From Tricholoma matsutake (taxonomy: Eukaryota > Basidiomycota > Agaricomycetes > Agaricales > Tricholomataceae), in assembly GCA_026075535.2 (NCBI GenBank), contig AP026541.1, forward strand, positions 3,348,001-3,412,000: a stretch of DNA of 64,000 nt. The letters run 5' to 3'. Of the stretch, positions 31,161 to 43,542 are shown in pieces. The notes under the pieces were generated by a model that saw only the letters and a list, made by a program, of their open reading frames with translations, had not been told where the DNA came from and did no database searches. Each line of letters begins with the position of its first letter. Within the stretch, counting starts at the first letter, position 1. Made by a program: the position numbers and the translations under genes.

Positions 31161-32171
31161 ATGACTATGCAAGCAACAATGCCAGCTCGTGGTCATTCCA
31201 CAGCTCCGAAATTCGACCCTACCCAGCTGCGAGAACTTTGCAGATACTTTAATGAACTCAAATTGCTTTTCTCGGCATGCAATGTCATGAACTCGGAGGA
31301 TATGAAGAAGCACACTTGTCGCTACCTTGATATCGACACTTCCAAACTCTGGGAATCAATTCCAGAATATGACGCTGGCATTTCATTCCAGAACTTTTGC
31401 ATTGCGATTCACCAACTGTACCCCGGTTCTGAAGACGATTGGAAATGGTCAATTTCGGACATGGACAAACTCATCGGCGAACAACTTCACATAGGTATTT
31501 ACAATGCGAGCGATTTGGGATTATACTATCGGTCATTCTATAACATTACAAAGTTTCTATCTACTAAAGGCAGGATTTCCAATGCGGAACAAAGCAGAGC
31601 CTTCATCAGGGGTTTCCAACCAGGCTTATGGGCTAGAATTGCTCGACAACTTGAACTAAAATTCCCCGATCACTACCCCGATGACCCCTACCCACTTGAC
31701 GATATTCACGCAGTGGCAAAATTCGTTTTAGCAGGATCTATTGGCTCGAATTCGACATCGCTACTTAGTTTGCATTCTTCAGCACCTTTGGCAATCCCAA
31801 CAACATTGACATCTTTGCCCCAAATTAAATCAGAAGACCTTAAGGCAATCCTCAAGAAATTTGCAGCCACTCTTGTAACAGCTTTAGCAGGTTCAAAGAC
31901 CACGAATACTACTCGACCTAACAGCAGATTTCGTTAGGAACAGCTTGAAACAATAGTTTGCATCTTTTGTGGGCTTACAGGACATTTTATTAGCGACTGC
32001 TTGGTTTGCCAGTCTTATATCAACAAAGGAAAGTGTAAAAAGAACACAGAAGGCAAAATCATTCTCCCAAACGGTCAATTCACTCCTCGAAGCATCCCCA
32101 GTCATTTTATCAAGGACAGGATTGATGAATGGACTTGATGAAGTCCTCCATCTAACCTTACCCCTTCGCTA
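31161..32171 (+). pseudogene. Gypsy B gag and zinc knuckle
   Basis: An open 258-residue segment (31161-31937) starts MTMQATMPARGHSTAPKFDP and covers the Gag core (LCRYFNELKLLF, SKLWESIPEYDAG, LGLYYRSFYNITKFL, FQPGLWARIARQLELKFPDHY). A TAG at 31935-31937 then separates it from the knuckle FCGLTGHFISDCLVCQ and GKIILPNGQFTP. It is better preserved than A, which has stops inside the core. Gag packages element RNA. Confidence 0.85.
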
Positions 32172-34916
32172 ATGTATAATATTGCACCTTCAACAGTTTC
32201 TTCGATGCCATCCAAGGGTGTTTACCAGATTAACGACTTATCCACAATGGCTGGAGATCATATCGCACAACTCAAACAAGAGATATATGCTTTGCGAAGT
32301 GGTAGACCTTTTATGCGAACTGATCTGAATGTGCCAGCGGCTCCTACCTCACGGCCCTCAATCCCTGCAATGGTCGAACGATTTGTCCTGCTACCACCGG
32401 CACCATTGATATCGTCCACAGCGACCAACCCACCTACTTCAAATGTGGCACCATCTCCAACCTCTGAGCAATCATTGCAACTGGTAATACATCCCTACAA
32501 CAGTGCTAAAGAAAACTCGTACCTACCTCCTCACGAACATAACTTTGCATCAATAGGCAAAGCAAAAGACGGCCCATCATACCATACCCAAGCTCCCATT
32601 CAAAAGGACAAAATCACTGAAGATGTCTTCACTCGATCGATGAAAATGCCGATTATCACTCTAACCCCCAAAGAATTACTTTCGCTATCACCCAAAGTTC
32701 GTGTGAAATGGAAAGAACAGGTCACTGCACATTGTACCCAACAACCTGAAGGAAATAATGCTACAAATCTCCTTCACGATGACATATTCATAATTGATGA
32801 CCCTTACAAAACCGATATTAGCAGTCTTTGCCCTGGAGAAATACCCGAACCTTTTATCGCAGTGAAGGAATCACATTCTATTAGATCAGTTATTATGAAC
32901 ATCAATGGAAGAAATCCAGTCAAAAGCGTAGTCAACCTGGGTTCATCAATCATCGCAATGTCGGAAGAAGTCTGTCATGAACTCGGTCTCACATATGATC
33001 CTTCAATACACATCCCTCTGCAATCGGCTAACAGCAGTATTGACCAGAGTCTAGGTTTGGCATGGAACGTACCTTGCAAAGTCGGTAGCATCACTCTCTA
33101 TATGCAGATACACATCATCCACGATCCAGCATATGACATTCTGCTTGGATGACTGTTCGACATTCTCACAGAGAGTACAGTCAAGAATTATCGAACCGAA
33201 GCACAGACAATAACTATATTCAATCTGAACTCGACACGATCCTGTGCTATTCCAACTATTCCCCAATCTAATCAATGAAGAAGAGTAGTTCACAAGGATT
33301 TTTGCAACTAGAGGATAAAATCTCGGAGAATAACCAGTGTGCCCTCATTATTTCATTCGACCATTCTAATTCCTCTATAACTATTGAGTACACTGTGATT
33401 ATTCCCAATATTGACTCCTCAAACTCTTCGAACCCTATTTCCTTTTCTTTGATCCTTGCAAACTTATATTTGACGGCTAGTCACCAGTATGCAACGTCTT
33501 TATCAGGCCCGATGGCCACCTCTATGCACGACTTCGCTATCATTTCCCCTCCCCACGTCTCATCAACCAACTCTATATACCCAACCTTTGCAGCATCGAA
33601 GAAGAAATACAAACCAGTTGCACAGAAGGTTCAGCTGGTTATTACTGAACTACCCGATCGATTTTGCATCATTCGAACAATCACTGGTGACCCCCTTGAG
33701 CAAATGCCAAAACTCAATCCTCACCCCCCATTGTTTGTCCCTTCTCCCTGATATACACTTGAACACAAAGCTATCATTGACAAAAACCATTCCGGCAATT
33801 TTCTATGGCCAGAAGAATGAAAGCTTATGCACGATTTTATTCGAAATCACGAAATGGGTTTCGCATGGACCAAACAAGAACGAGGAAGCTTCCGCCCTGA
33901 CTTCTTTCCTCCTATAGAATTCCCTGTTATTCCTCACACTCCATGGGTCAAACGTAATATCCCTATACCTCCTGGTCTGTACGAACTATCTGCAGGATGC
34001 TAAAAAAGAAGATAGAAGCAGGAGTATATGAGTCGTCAAACTCGTTGTATTGGTCGCGATGGTTTTGTGTTGTGAAGAAAGATGCAAAATCACTTCGAAT
34101 TGTTCACAGTCTCGAGCCTCTTAATCAAGTAATGATACAGCACTCTGCCATCATCTGAATCCCAGAGCATCTAGCCGAACAATTTGGTGGATGCGCTTGC
34201 GGTGGAATGTTGGACTTATATGTCGCATTCGATGAAAGGAAAGTCACAGAATCATCTCGAGATCTAACAACATTTCAGATGCCTTTCGGAGCACTTCGAA
34301 TCGTCACTCTACTGGTGGGTTGGACGAACTCGGTCCCAATCTTACACGACGATGTAATGTTTATCCTACAACCCGAAATCCCTCATATCACCATCCCTTA
34401 CATCGACAACACACCAGTTAAGGGTCCAAAATCAAGATATCGAACTATCAGAGGATCTTATGAGACAATTGCTGATAATCCAGGCATTTGACGCTTCGTT
34501 TGGGAGCATTTCGGGAATCTAAATCATATAGTCCAATGCATGAAGTATTGCAGAGGAACCTTTTTGGGTCCAAAACTTTACCTTTGCATTTCTGAAATAA
34601 TCATTCTAGGTCATCAATGCAATATCGAAGGTCGTATGGCCGATCCCACTCGCATTGCAGCAGTTAGCAAGTGGGGGCCTTGTCGAAGTCTTACCGAAGT
34701 CAAGGCATTTCTAGGAACCATTGGAGTTTGTCATATCTTTATTTGAAACTTTACTCAATGTGCTACAGCTCTAATACACCTTACGCAAAAAGATGTCCCT
34801 TTTGATTTCAGACCAAAACAAATCGCAGCACAGGAAGACCTGAAGAAAGCATTGATCAATTCCCCAGAAATTCGCGCTATCGACTATTCATCTGATGCCC
34901 CAGTTATCCTATCCAT
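32172..34916 (+). pseudogene. Gypsy B protease and RT
   Basis: An open 326-residue stretch (32172-33152) spans the Pro/Ser-rich linker and the protease, but the catalytic D-P-G-S is changed to N-L-G-S. RT follows (IPVIPHTPWVKRNIPIPPGL, NSLYWSRWFCVVKKD, MLDLYVAFDERKV, LTTFQMPFGALRIVTL) with YIDD altered to YIDN at about 34399-34410. Both enzymes would therefore be dead. The segment stops at the solo LTR 34917, in the RNase H start. Confidence 0.85.
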
Positions 34917-35927
34917 TGATTATGCTCAACCTGGAAACCCAAACAAAACCTACCAAAATGGCCTTGGATGGTATAACACAAGTTAGAGGAAGGGTGTGAG
35001 GTGGTACTAAAAGTCACCGAAGTCAACCTGATGGATGCGTAAGACATCTGAGTGGGTACGAAGGGCTTCGAGAACGTTTGAAGGGGCACGAGATCTCTCG
35101 ATGTAAGTTTGAGGGAGATCGATAAGGTTTGAGGGGTAGAGGAGACGTTCGAGGTAATTGGGAATGGTGTAGACAGTTTACGAAGGGTGTAGAAAGAATA
35201 TGTGAGTGGGGCGGCGATGATAGTGATGAGGGATGATAACGATATATGACAGACAAAGGGTTCGAGGGCTAATATGAAGTTTTGAGGAGGTTCGCGACAA
35301 TTTGCAGAACTTCGGGCTAGACGAGAGGCTTGGACTCAAGAGCTGACCTCTTAAATCAGACGATAGTGAAGTAAGACGATTTCTTTTCTTCCCCCTCAAG
35401 TGAGTAACTATTACAAGTTTAAATAAGTTCTGAAGAGGTACTACCAAAAAAGGGAAGGAGAACATGAGGCCTACATGAGGTGAAGTCTAGGATAAAAGAT
35501 AAACCTCTATCACTGAGTAAAACAATAAAAGATAAGAATCAAATCTCCGGAGTCCCAATATGTGCGAAATGTACTCATCCTATGTCATTACAAACCGTCT
35601 AAACGTCGGAAATTCACCTCATTGCATCCTAAGTCGTCTCACGCGTGCTCAGTCGGTGGCCGAATAGCTTGGTCAACCTTGCTATGACTCATCGGCATGT
35701 AGTAAGAGTGCCCGAGGCCATGATGATGGCAGCTGAGCACATTCGAAGTGTTCCTAAATCATTCGAGGGGGATTGAGGGGGATTGAGGTAGCACGAGGCC
35801 ACTCAAAGCCTGTTTGGGAGCGTTTTGCAAGGCTCGAAGGCATTCGAGGGGTTCTGAGTGCCATGGGAGATTGATGCGGAACTGCTGTGAGTGGTTACAG
35901 ACCTTATAGCGTGAGGTGGACCTATCA
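34917..35927 (-). mobile_element. Solo LTR of the A/B family inside gypsy B
   Basis: The minus strand reads TGATAGGTCCACCTCACG at the right end (35927) and finishes GGTTGAGCATAATCA at 34917. CCAT/CCGT flank it, a 4-bp duplication with one change. Comparison with A (CTCTCAGTCAACACTTCG) supports the empty site. It splits RNase H. Confidence 0.8.
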
Positions 35928-37740
35928 CCGTCGATACTTCGTACATCGCTATTGGCTTCTTTCTCGCGCAATGCGATCCCAACAACCTTCGAAAGCAATA
36001 TTACAGTCAATTCAGATTGATCACGCTTAATGACTGCAAATCCCAGTTTTCGCAAGCAAAACTCGAACTCTACGGTCTATATCGTGCTCTTGGAGCACTT
36101 CGATTGTACCTAATAGGGGTCCAGAACCTCATCGTCAAAGTCGATGCAAGGTATATCAAAAGCATGCTCTCGAACCCTGATATCACACTTAGCACTAGCA
36201 TAAATTGATGGATTGTCTCGATCCTTACTTTTCATTTCACGTTGGTTCATGTCGCAGGTACACATCATGGTCCAGATGGACTTTCAAGACGTCCTCCACA
36301 AGATGAAGATGATCACTTCAATAACGAAAACAATTTCAGAGACTGGATCAACCATCTTCATGGTTTCGTACACCAAATCAATCCCATTACGACTCGACCT
36401 TTCACTTCCTATCGAGTTTCGACACTCTCCCTCTCTTCAGATCTCAGTAAGGGGGAGGATCCGACCTACAATGATGTCCCACAAATGAACAATGCGAAAA
36501 AGGAAGACAAAAAATTAATTCACATTTGAAAATGGTTAGAGGATTTGGTACAACCTCCAGATATATCAGATTCTGAATACACTACTTTTGCTCAATATTG
36601 CACCAAATTCTTCTTAGATTGTGGCAAACTTTGGAAGAAAGACTTGCATGGAGCTCACAAAATTGTTCCAATTCCTGAACGTTGTCTCAAAGTCATTCGT
36701 GCAGCTCACGACGATATCAGACACAAAATGGTCTTCACGATGAAAGCCGTTATTTCCCTATGATTTTGGTGGCCTAACATGAAAGCAGACATTGCATGGT
36801 ATATTTGCACTTGCCACCTATGCCAGGTACGACAAACTCGAAATCTCCTTATTCCACCTACCATCGCCACACCCACATGGTTATTCGACAAAGTCTACAT
36901 TGATACCATGCAAATGCCTCCCTTGAGCAGATTCAAGTATATCGTACAAGGCCAATGTTCACTAATGACCTATCCCGAGTGGTGAAATCTTCGACCAGAA
37001 AATGCCATGACCCTCGGAAACTGGATCTTCGAAGATATCATGTGTAGATAGGGTTCGCTATACGAAATTGTGAGCAATAATGGATCAGCATTCATCGCAG
37101 CATTGGAGTACCTTTCGAAACGATATCATATTAACCACATTTGAATTAGTGGCTACAACTCTCATGCGAATGGAATCATCAAACGAGCTCATTTCGATAT
37201 TCGACAATTGTTATTCAAAGCAGTCGATGGAGATCAGAGCAAATGGTCGGCCAGAGCACACTCGGTGTTCTGGGCAGAACGAGTTATGGTTTGTAGACGC
37301 ATGGGTTGCTCTCCTTACTTCGCAATTACAGGATCACAACCCCTAATCCCGCTCGACATCTCTGAAGCAACATACTTGCAACCCCCACCCCATTCTATCT
37401 TATTGACAACAGATCTCATTGCTCAAAGAGCAATCGCCCTACAAAAATGCTCAGCCGACCTCAAAATTCTCTATTTGAAAGTCTATACTGCTCGACTCGA
37501 AGCCATGAAACATTTCGAAGTCGTTCACAAATGAACGATGCACAACTACAACTTCGAAAAAGGCGACCTGGTCCTACTTCACACCACACAAATTGAGAAA
37601 TCCCTCAATCGCAGGATGTGACCTCGATATTTAGGCCTGCTCATCATCATCAATCGAAACTATGGAGGAGCTTACATCATCTGTAAACTCGATAGATCAG
37701 TATTTCATCGACCAGTTGCAGCCTTCCGACTCCTTCCCTA
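35928..37740 (+). pseudogene. Gypsy B RNase H and integrase
   Basis: RNase H continues (LYGLYRALGALRLYLIGVQ, VKVDARYIKSML, VHVAGTHHGPDGLSRRP). Integrase follows with the zinc finger (AAHDDIRHKMVF..CHLCQVRQT), core VYIDTMQMP and VSNNGSAF (second acid changed to N), AHSVFWAERVM, and a C-terminal LEKSLNR-type tail ending FRLLP near 37737. Stops occur at TGA and TAG codons. This gives a second copy for checking the A reading frame. Confidence 0.85.
36445..36459 (+). promoter_or_regulatory. Central polypurine copy, gypsy B
   Basis: CAGTAAGGGGGAGGA in the codons for S-K-G-E-D; identical to the element's own 3' tract at 39594-39608 while the flanking bases differ. Confidence 0.65.
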
Positions 37741-38127
37741 TTTTGCACAAAAATCAATTCCCCTACCGCCGAACTTCCTCGATATCGGCTCCGAAAGACT
37801 CGAAAAACTTTTAAACACGTCGAACATTGACAAAGATATTCCCGAAGACCTTCCAGACTTTGAAGACAAATAATTATCCCCTTTCTTTGTTTGCGATCAC
37901 TTTCCTATGACCTCAATTTCTTTTAGTGTACAATACAAGTCGCAATATTGCATTATAGCGTGGTTGCGCAAACTCCAAAAGGGTTTTTCGGCCATGATGA
38001 TTTACTGAGCCTTTCCCTTATTCTCTTCATTCTCTTTCTTCTACTCTTATTCACTACTTTTCGAGATTCACAAGATTTGGATTGAAAAGAAAAAGAAAAA
38101 AAATACAAAAATACAATTAAGTCCTTT

Positions 38128-39461
38128 TTATTCCTCCATCATAACTTCTAAAAGTTCTATCTCCCTACCCAGAACTTCCATCTCCACCTTCTTCTGCACC
38201 AATTTAGCTGCAAGCATCTTCTGTCGAATGACCCATTCGTCGCTAACGACCTTGATATCGTCATTCGACAATACCTCTTTCGCTTTCGCTTTCCCTTTTG
38301 ACCGCTTTTTGTGCTTCAATTTTGGTGTCGACGGTTTTGATGGTCCTGCAAGTGCCTCCTCTGACTCGACTGGCCCAACAACTCAAATGTGAAGGGCTAC
38401 AATAATCTGATCAGAAAAATTAGAAAAAGTTGTGTAGTCGAACAAGAAACACACCTGGTTTCGGCTGTGAAACATTTCGCAGCCCTTAATTTCCTTGCCT
38501 CACCTTTTCAAAACCCTTTCCTCAACACCCCATCCCAATAGCACCCCTGCACTGCCTGAGTGCACTTTGTGCACTTCGGGGCTCCCTCCTTGACAATGCA
38601 TGATGGCTGGGATATCATCCTAGCACATCGATCGCACTGTGAAATGATTAGCACTCCGAAAAACCCTTCAAAAACAAAATGAATACTCACCGGACCTTCA
38701 AAGTTGAGCAGTCCACTCATTGCGAACTTTGCTCGCTTTGACTCCATGGAGTCCTCGACTTCGTCCTCCCCATCTTTGCCTCCCTCAATCTCCACTACCT
38801 TTTGTTTTGTCACCTGCACAATGGGTAGCTCCTCCTTCTCCTCATCCTCTTCCTCGACCCCTGCTTCGGCCTCCTTGATCGATTTAGCTTCAGCTGCTAG
38901 TTGCTCATTCCGTTGCAACAACTCGGCCTTCGAGAGTGTCTTCACGCGAAACTCACCTAGCACTGTTTTGCGAGTCTTGAGAAGAAGGGCCTTGTGATGG
39001 TCCAGTCTTGCCCTTTTAGCAGCAGCTGCTGCCTCCTGAGCTAGCTCCTCCTCCTCCCAAATCTGCCTCGCCTCTTCCTCGGCCTCAGCCCATGCTTTCG
39101 CCTCAGCAGCTTCTCAATCTTTGTGTTCCACTTCTTTGCACAACTCTGAAAACAACAGCTCGGCACCCCATGAAAGCCATTTGCACTGGGTCAATGGCTG
39201 GTACAGCTCAAAAACTTCATCAACGACCTTTTGAATGGCCAGATCATGCTCTTCGCCCAAATCATCAGTGAGCTCATCATATTCAGCCTAAGACCAAACA
39301 TTTTAAGCCAACCATACAACGAAATGAATGCAGGAACATACCATTCTGTCACAAAAACCCTTCCCCCACACTTCTAAGTCCAAATCTTCGGCAGCATTGC
39401 ACTCAGGCATCAATTTGGTGTACTTGAAGATGTCAGTATTGAGTTCGGCGAGGAGAGACAT
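38128..39461 (-). pseudogene. Antisense accessory gene of gypsy B: coiled coil with Zn2Cys6-like cluster
   Basis: This gene lies between integrase and the 3' LTR, on the strand opposite to gag-pol. Exon 1 (39342-39461) starts MSLLAELNTDIFKY. Intron 39288-39341 (GTATGT..CTTAG). Exon 2 (38691-39287) encodes DLAIQKVVDEVFELYQPL, CKWLSWGAELLF, then a long Glu/Ala/Lys coiled coil ending MSGLLNFEGP. Intron 38637-38690 (GTGAGT..CACAG). Exon 3 gives CDRCARMISQPSC and CTKCTQAVQGC: C-x2-C-x8-C-x8-C-x2-C-x6-C, close to fungal Zn2Cys6 clusters. A third intron (about 38402-38454) leads to a Lys-rich, heptad-like tail ending ELLEVMMEE. The in-frame stops are TGA where Arg would fit. It may be a regulator or DNA-binding cofactor; that is inference. 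Confidence 0.7.
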
Positions 39462-39593
39462 AACAAAAAATAACTATCGAGAGTTAAGAGGTTGAGAAAG
39501 GAGAGCAAGAAGTTTTCAAGTTTGTTTACAGCTTCAACACAATCATGCATCTCACACGTAACTCCGATCAGCTGACTAGGACAGTCAGGATTT

Positions 39594-39608
39594 CAGTAAG
39601 GGGGAGGA
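39594..39608 (+). promoter_or_regulatory. 3' polypurine tract of gypsy B
   Basis: CAGTAAGGGGGAGGA directly before the 3' LTR, the expected plus-strand primer. Confidence 0.8.
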
Positions 39609-40569
39609 TGATAGGTCCACTGTGCACTCTAAACTCTGGGACTGTCTCCAGAGGCATTGACACATCAAAATGCACGCTCCCAACCCCTACAAACCCTGTG
39701 ACACCACTCTGAAACTATTTCGATCGACTTCAAATGATTTTGAATAATCTCGAACAATCTCAAATGACTTCAAATGACTTTGAACAATATTGCAGCACTT
39801 CAAACGCCTTCGGCTGCCATACACCAATCACACCGCCTACACACAGCACACCTTGTAAGAGTTAGTGCATCGCATATCGAGCACCACCAGACACAAGGAG
39901 ATACAACAATGGGATTTTAGGATGCGATTGTGGCGCTTTGACACCTTGATGATATATTAGATCAATGGGGACAGGTACCAGTGATAAACCATGTCTCTAG
40001 ACATTTCCCTTCTTATCGTCTTCCATTTATTCTATGATTTGCAAAGATTCTCTATTGTTTTATATCTTGCCTCATGTATTCCTCATGTTTTATTTCCTTT
40101 TTAGTATCACTTCTCCCAAACATATATAGCCTTTTACTAGCTACTTAGAAAAACAGAATACATCGTCCTCTCACTTCAATCGTCTGATTTAAGAGCTATT
40201 CTCTTGAGTCCAAGCATCTCAACTTGGTCTCAAAATTCAGTGTTTTATGCTGAATTTCCTTGAACTCCTCGTACTAGCTTCTCAAAACTATTGCATTTTG
40301 TCTATCCACCTTTCTTCGTCCTCATAGTCTATCCTCAGCCACCGTCAAAGGCATCCTCATCTTCTATAAAGGCCTTCAAATTTTATCGCACCTCTTCGAA
40401 CTTCATCGCACCACATTGCACCTCTTCACACACCCGTTAGAGTTGTTTTCATACCCCTGGTTTACAGTGGTGATATTTAGTACCACCTTGCAACCTTCCT
40501 CTAACTAGTGTTATACCATTTGAGCCCTTATTGTGGGTTTTGTTTGGGTTACCTGGTCAAGTATCATCA
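39609..40569 (+). repeat. 3' LTR of gypsy B
   Basis: 961 bp, TGATAGGTCC..GTATCATCA; lacks the decamer array of the 5' LTR. Confidence 0.85.
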
Positions 40570-42480
40570 CCAGTTGCTTTTCATTCCTGCTCCTTCAATC
40601 CCGCTGAACTAAATTACGACACCCATGATAAGGAACTCTTGGCCATTTTCGAAGCCTTCAAACACTGGCATCAGTATTTCGAGGGTTCTGCAAACCTGGT
40701 TGATGTGGTCACCAACCACAAAAATCTTGAGTACTTCAGCACTACCAAGTTGCCCACCCGCCGCCAGGCCTGTTGGTCTGAGTACCTTTCCCAGTTCAAT
40801 CTCGTCATCTGCTTCTGCCCTGGAAAATTAGGGGCCAAGCCAGACGCACTCACTAGATGTTGGGACATCTACCACAAAGGGGGAAATAGCGACTTTGCCT
40901 CCATAAACCCAACCAACTTCCGACCTGTATTCACACAGGAACAACTCACCTCCTCCCTCCGTGCCACCTATCTTGCCACACCTGTCATCCGACAAGCTGT
41001 AATCATGGATGTTGAGAAACTCCATAATGACATCCACACCTCTCTACCCCTTGACCCACTATCATCTGCACATCTTCTGACACCTATCGACCCCAACTGG
41101 ACCATAGACGAGGCAGGTCTTCTCCACCACTTTGACCAGATTTATGTTCCGGACATTGCAGATCTCCGCCTCAAGGTCCTTCAGTACAAACACAATCACA
41201 TACTCTCTGGCCACTTCGGACAAAGCAAAACCCAGCAGCTTGTCCACCGCGAATATGTCTGGCCAAACCTCTGCACCTTCATCCAAGAATTCTGCAAATC
41301 CTGTATGACTTGCAAGCGATCCAAATCACCTCAACACAAGCCCTATGGGTTTCTAAAGCAACTTCTGGTTCTGGAACAACCTTGGAATTCCATCTCCATG
41401 GATTTCATTGAGCAACTACCCAACTCCAATGGCCACACAGCGATCCTGGTCATCATTGACCACCTCACCAAGCAAGGCATCTTCATCCCAACTGTCAACA
41501 AAATCACAGCCCAAGAATTAGCCAACCTGTTTGTCCTCCATGTCTTCTCCAAGCATGGCATTCCATCACATGTCACTTGTGACTGGGGGTCCGAGTTTGT
41601 CTCCCATTTCTTCTGCTCCCTCGGAAAAGTGCTCAACATGTGGATCCACTTCACTTCCAGTTATCACCCACAAGGTGATGGTCAGACAGAATGACTTAAT
41701 CAGACCTTGGAGCAGTACCTCCAGATCTTCTGCAACTATCAGCAGGACAACTGGTCTCACCTCTTACCCTTGGGTGAATTTGCCTACAACAATGCTCCTT
41801 CCACCTCTACAGGCATATCCCCTTTCTTTGCCAACAAAGGCTATATCACCTGAACATCTCTGTCTTTCCAGAATGCAACTTAGCTTCACAGTGCGCCCGT
41901 GAGTTCATCGTTGACTTAGACGACCTTCATCAGGAGCTTCAGAAACAGCTTGCAGCTGCTCAAGAGTGTTATCAAGGTCCTGCGGACAAACATCGGGCAC
42001 CCACACCTGACTTCAAAATTGGTGACTTGGCCTACGTCACTGCAGAAAATATCCGCACCACTCATCCCTCCAAGAAACTTTCTGAAAAAAACCATGGTCC
42101 TTTTGAAATCATCGCCCGCCCGGGTACTCACTCAGTCACCCTGCAGCTTCCGGATCACATGTGGGCCATCCACCCTGTTTTCCATGTCTCTCAACTAGAG
42201 AAAAACTCCGCGAACACAATTCCAAATTGAGTACAACCTCCCCCTCCTCCAATCACCATCGACAACGAGCTCAAATATGAGATCGCCAAAGTCCTTGACT
42301 CCAAGGTTGACAACTGACATTGCTGCAAGATTCTCTACCTCGTCCGATGGGAAGGTTACCAGGGAACCAACGAAGAGAATTCCTGACTACCTGTTACAGA
42401 ACTTGACCTTGCCCAAGAACTCCTTGCAGATTTTCACACCCGCTATGCGCAAAAACCCAGTCCATTGTCCACTTAACATA
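40570..42480 (+). pseudogene. Chromovirus C RNase H, integrase and chromodomain
   Basis: The pol frame resumes PVAFHSCSFNPAELNYDTHDKELLAIF (RNase H) and runs through FCPGKLGAKPDALTR, the integrase zinc finger (HNHILSGHFGQSKTQQLV..CMTCKRSK) and core (SMDFIEQLPNSNGHTAILV, TCDWGSEFVSHFF, SSYHPQGDGQTE). One TGA follows at 41692-41694. Frameshifted segments then encode the GPY-like tail (KKLSEKNHGPFEIIARPG, HPVFHVSQL) and a degraded chromodomain (YEIAKVLDSK, LYLVRWEGYQGT). The zinc finger and core are intact up to the TGA. The chromodomain marks C as a chromovirus distinct from D. Confidence 0.87.
40876..40888 (+). promoter_or_regulatory. Central polypurine copy, chromovirus C
   Basis: AAAGGGGGAAATA in the codons for H-K-G-G-N-S between RNase H and integrase; the 3' tract is TAAGGGGGAAATA at 43664-43676. 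Confidence 0.55.
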
Positions 42481-42567
42481 TTCACCTTACTCTTTAATGC
42501 AGCCAAGGCTCAGAACAAATTTTATTATGAAACAAAAACAAAGTAAAAAGAAAATTTCCACCCAGTT

Positions 42568-43542
42568 CTACACCTCCACCTCTGCTTCTCCCTCTCTGTC
42601 TTTGTCACCCTCTCCCCCAACTTCACCCTCTTCTCTGCCCTCATCCTTCTCTCCACCCTCCTCATCTCCACTCTCACTCCTCCTCATCTGCCTGCCTTTT
42701 CTCCAGATATCTCTGGAAGGCCACCCAGTCATCTCCAGACTTGTGGATCCCGTGTCTTTCCTGCAGGGACTCTCGCACTGCCTGCTCCACTTCTTCATCA
42801 CCCTCATCACTCTCCTCCCTGGTGCTTTCATCCTCCACCCACTCTGGGTCCAAAGCGTCCTGGATCTCCCCCATCGACTCCTGCACTGCAGTGGCCACCT
42901 CAGTGAATCCTTTCCTTATCAACTTCATCATCTGTTGCATTACCTCCGGGTTCTCCCTGCTAATCCCCATCACTCCTGTTGTTCCCGCCGGTTTTGCTGC
43001 AGGGGCCTCCTGCCCCTCCCACACTACCTCCTCGCACTTATGTTTGATGTGCGTGCAGTTGTCGCACACACATCCCCTTGCACCCATCTTGAAACTAGCA
43101 ATCTTCTGATATTTGCATCTAGGCCACTTATCAGTAAAAGAAGACTGAGAAGGGAAACAATGATGCACCTTTTGCAGGGCAAAGCCGCCTGCACCCGCAC
43201 CAGACCCTCTGATTCCTCTGACCCCACTCACGCCTTCAACTTGGCAACTTTCTTTTTCTTTGGGGACTTGCTCCCCTCGGCCGCAGCTGCCTGCTTCTTC
43301 TCTGCTCATCTTGCGGCCAATGCCTCCTTTTTCCACGCCTCTGCCTGGCGCACCTCCTCTGCCTTTGCAGCCTCTTCTGCTGCCTTTTGCACCTCCTGCA
43401 CCTGGTGTTCCTCCTCCCTCACCCCTTCCTCCAGCTCCTTCATCTCCTTTTCCATCTGCTCCCTCAGTGCCTGCTTTCTCTGTTCATGTTGGGCCTTCAT
43501 TGCAGCCATTTTGATCTGCATGGAGACTGCTGGGGGGGACAT
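42568..43542 (-). pseudogene. Antisense accessory gene of chromovirus C
   Basis: Opposite strand to gag-pol, between the chromodomain and the 3' LTR. It probably starts MSPPAVSMQIKMAAMKAQ (43542) and has a long Glu/Gln/Lys coiled coil (EKEMKELEEGVREEEHQVQE). A frame change near 43320 leads to MSREEAGSCGRGEQVPKEKE. A GTGAGT..CTCAG intron candidate lies at about 43143-43228. The Cys block follows: RCKYQKIASFKMGARGCVC and CDNCTHIKHKC, C-x14-C-x-C-x2-C-x6-C. The acidic C-terminal tail has MKLIRKGFTEVATAVQES and ends LEKRQADEEE at 42568. The layout resembles the antisense genes of A and B although the sequence differs. The long plus-strand Ser/Pro ORF over the same bases is its shadow. Confidence 0.65.

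Larger units (their letters stand above)
29797..40569 (+). mobile_element. Gypsy B (sister of A, inside C)
   Basis: LTRs at 29797-30828 and 39609-40569 (TGATAGGTCCACTGTG..GTATCATCA), primer-binding site at 30832, gag at 31161, pol to about 37740, antisense gene 38128-39461 and polypurine tract 39594-39608. It interrupts the chromovirus C RNase H at GEIH/PVAFHS. The flanks overlap by only one base, so there is no clean target duplication. Its pol is further split by a solo LTR (34917-35927). Confidence 0.88.
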
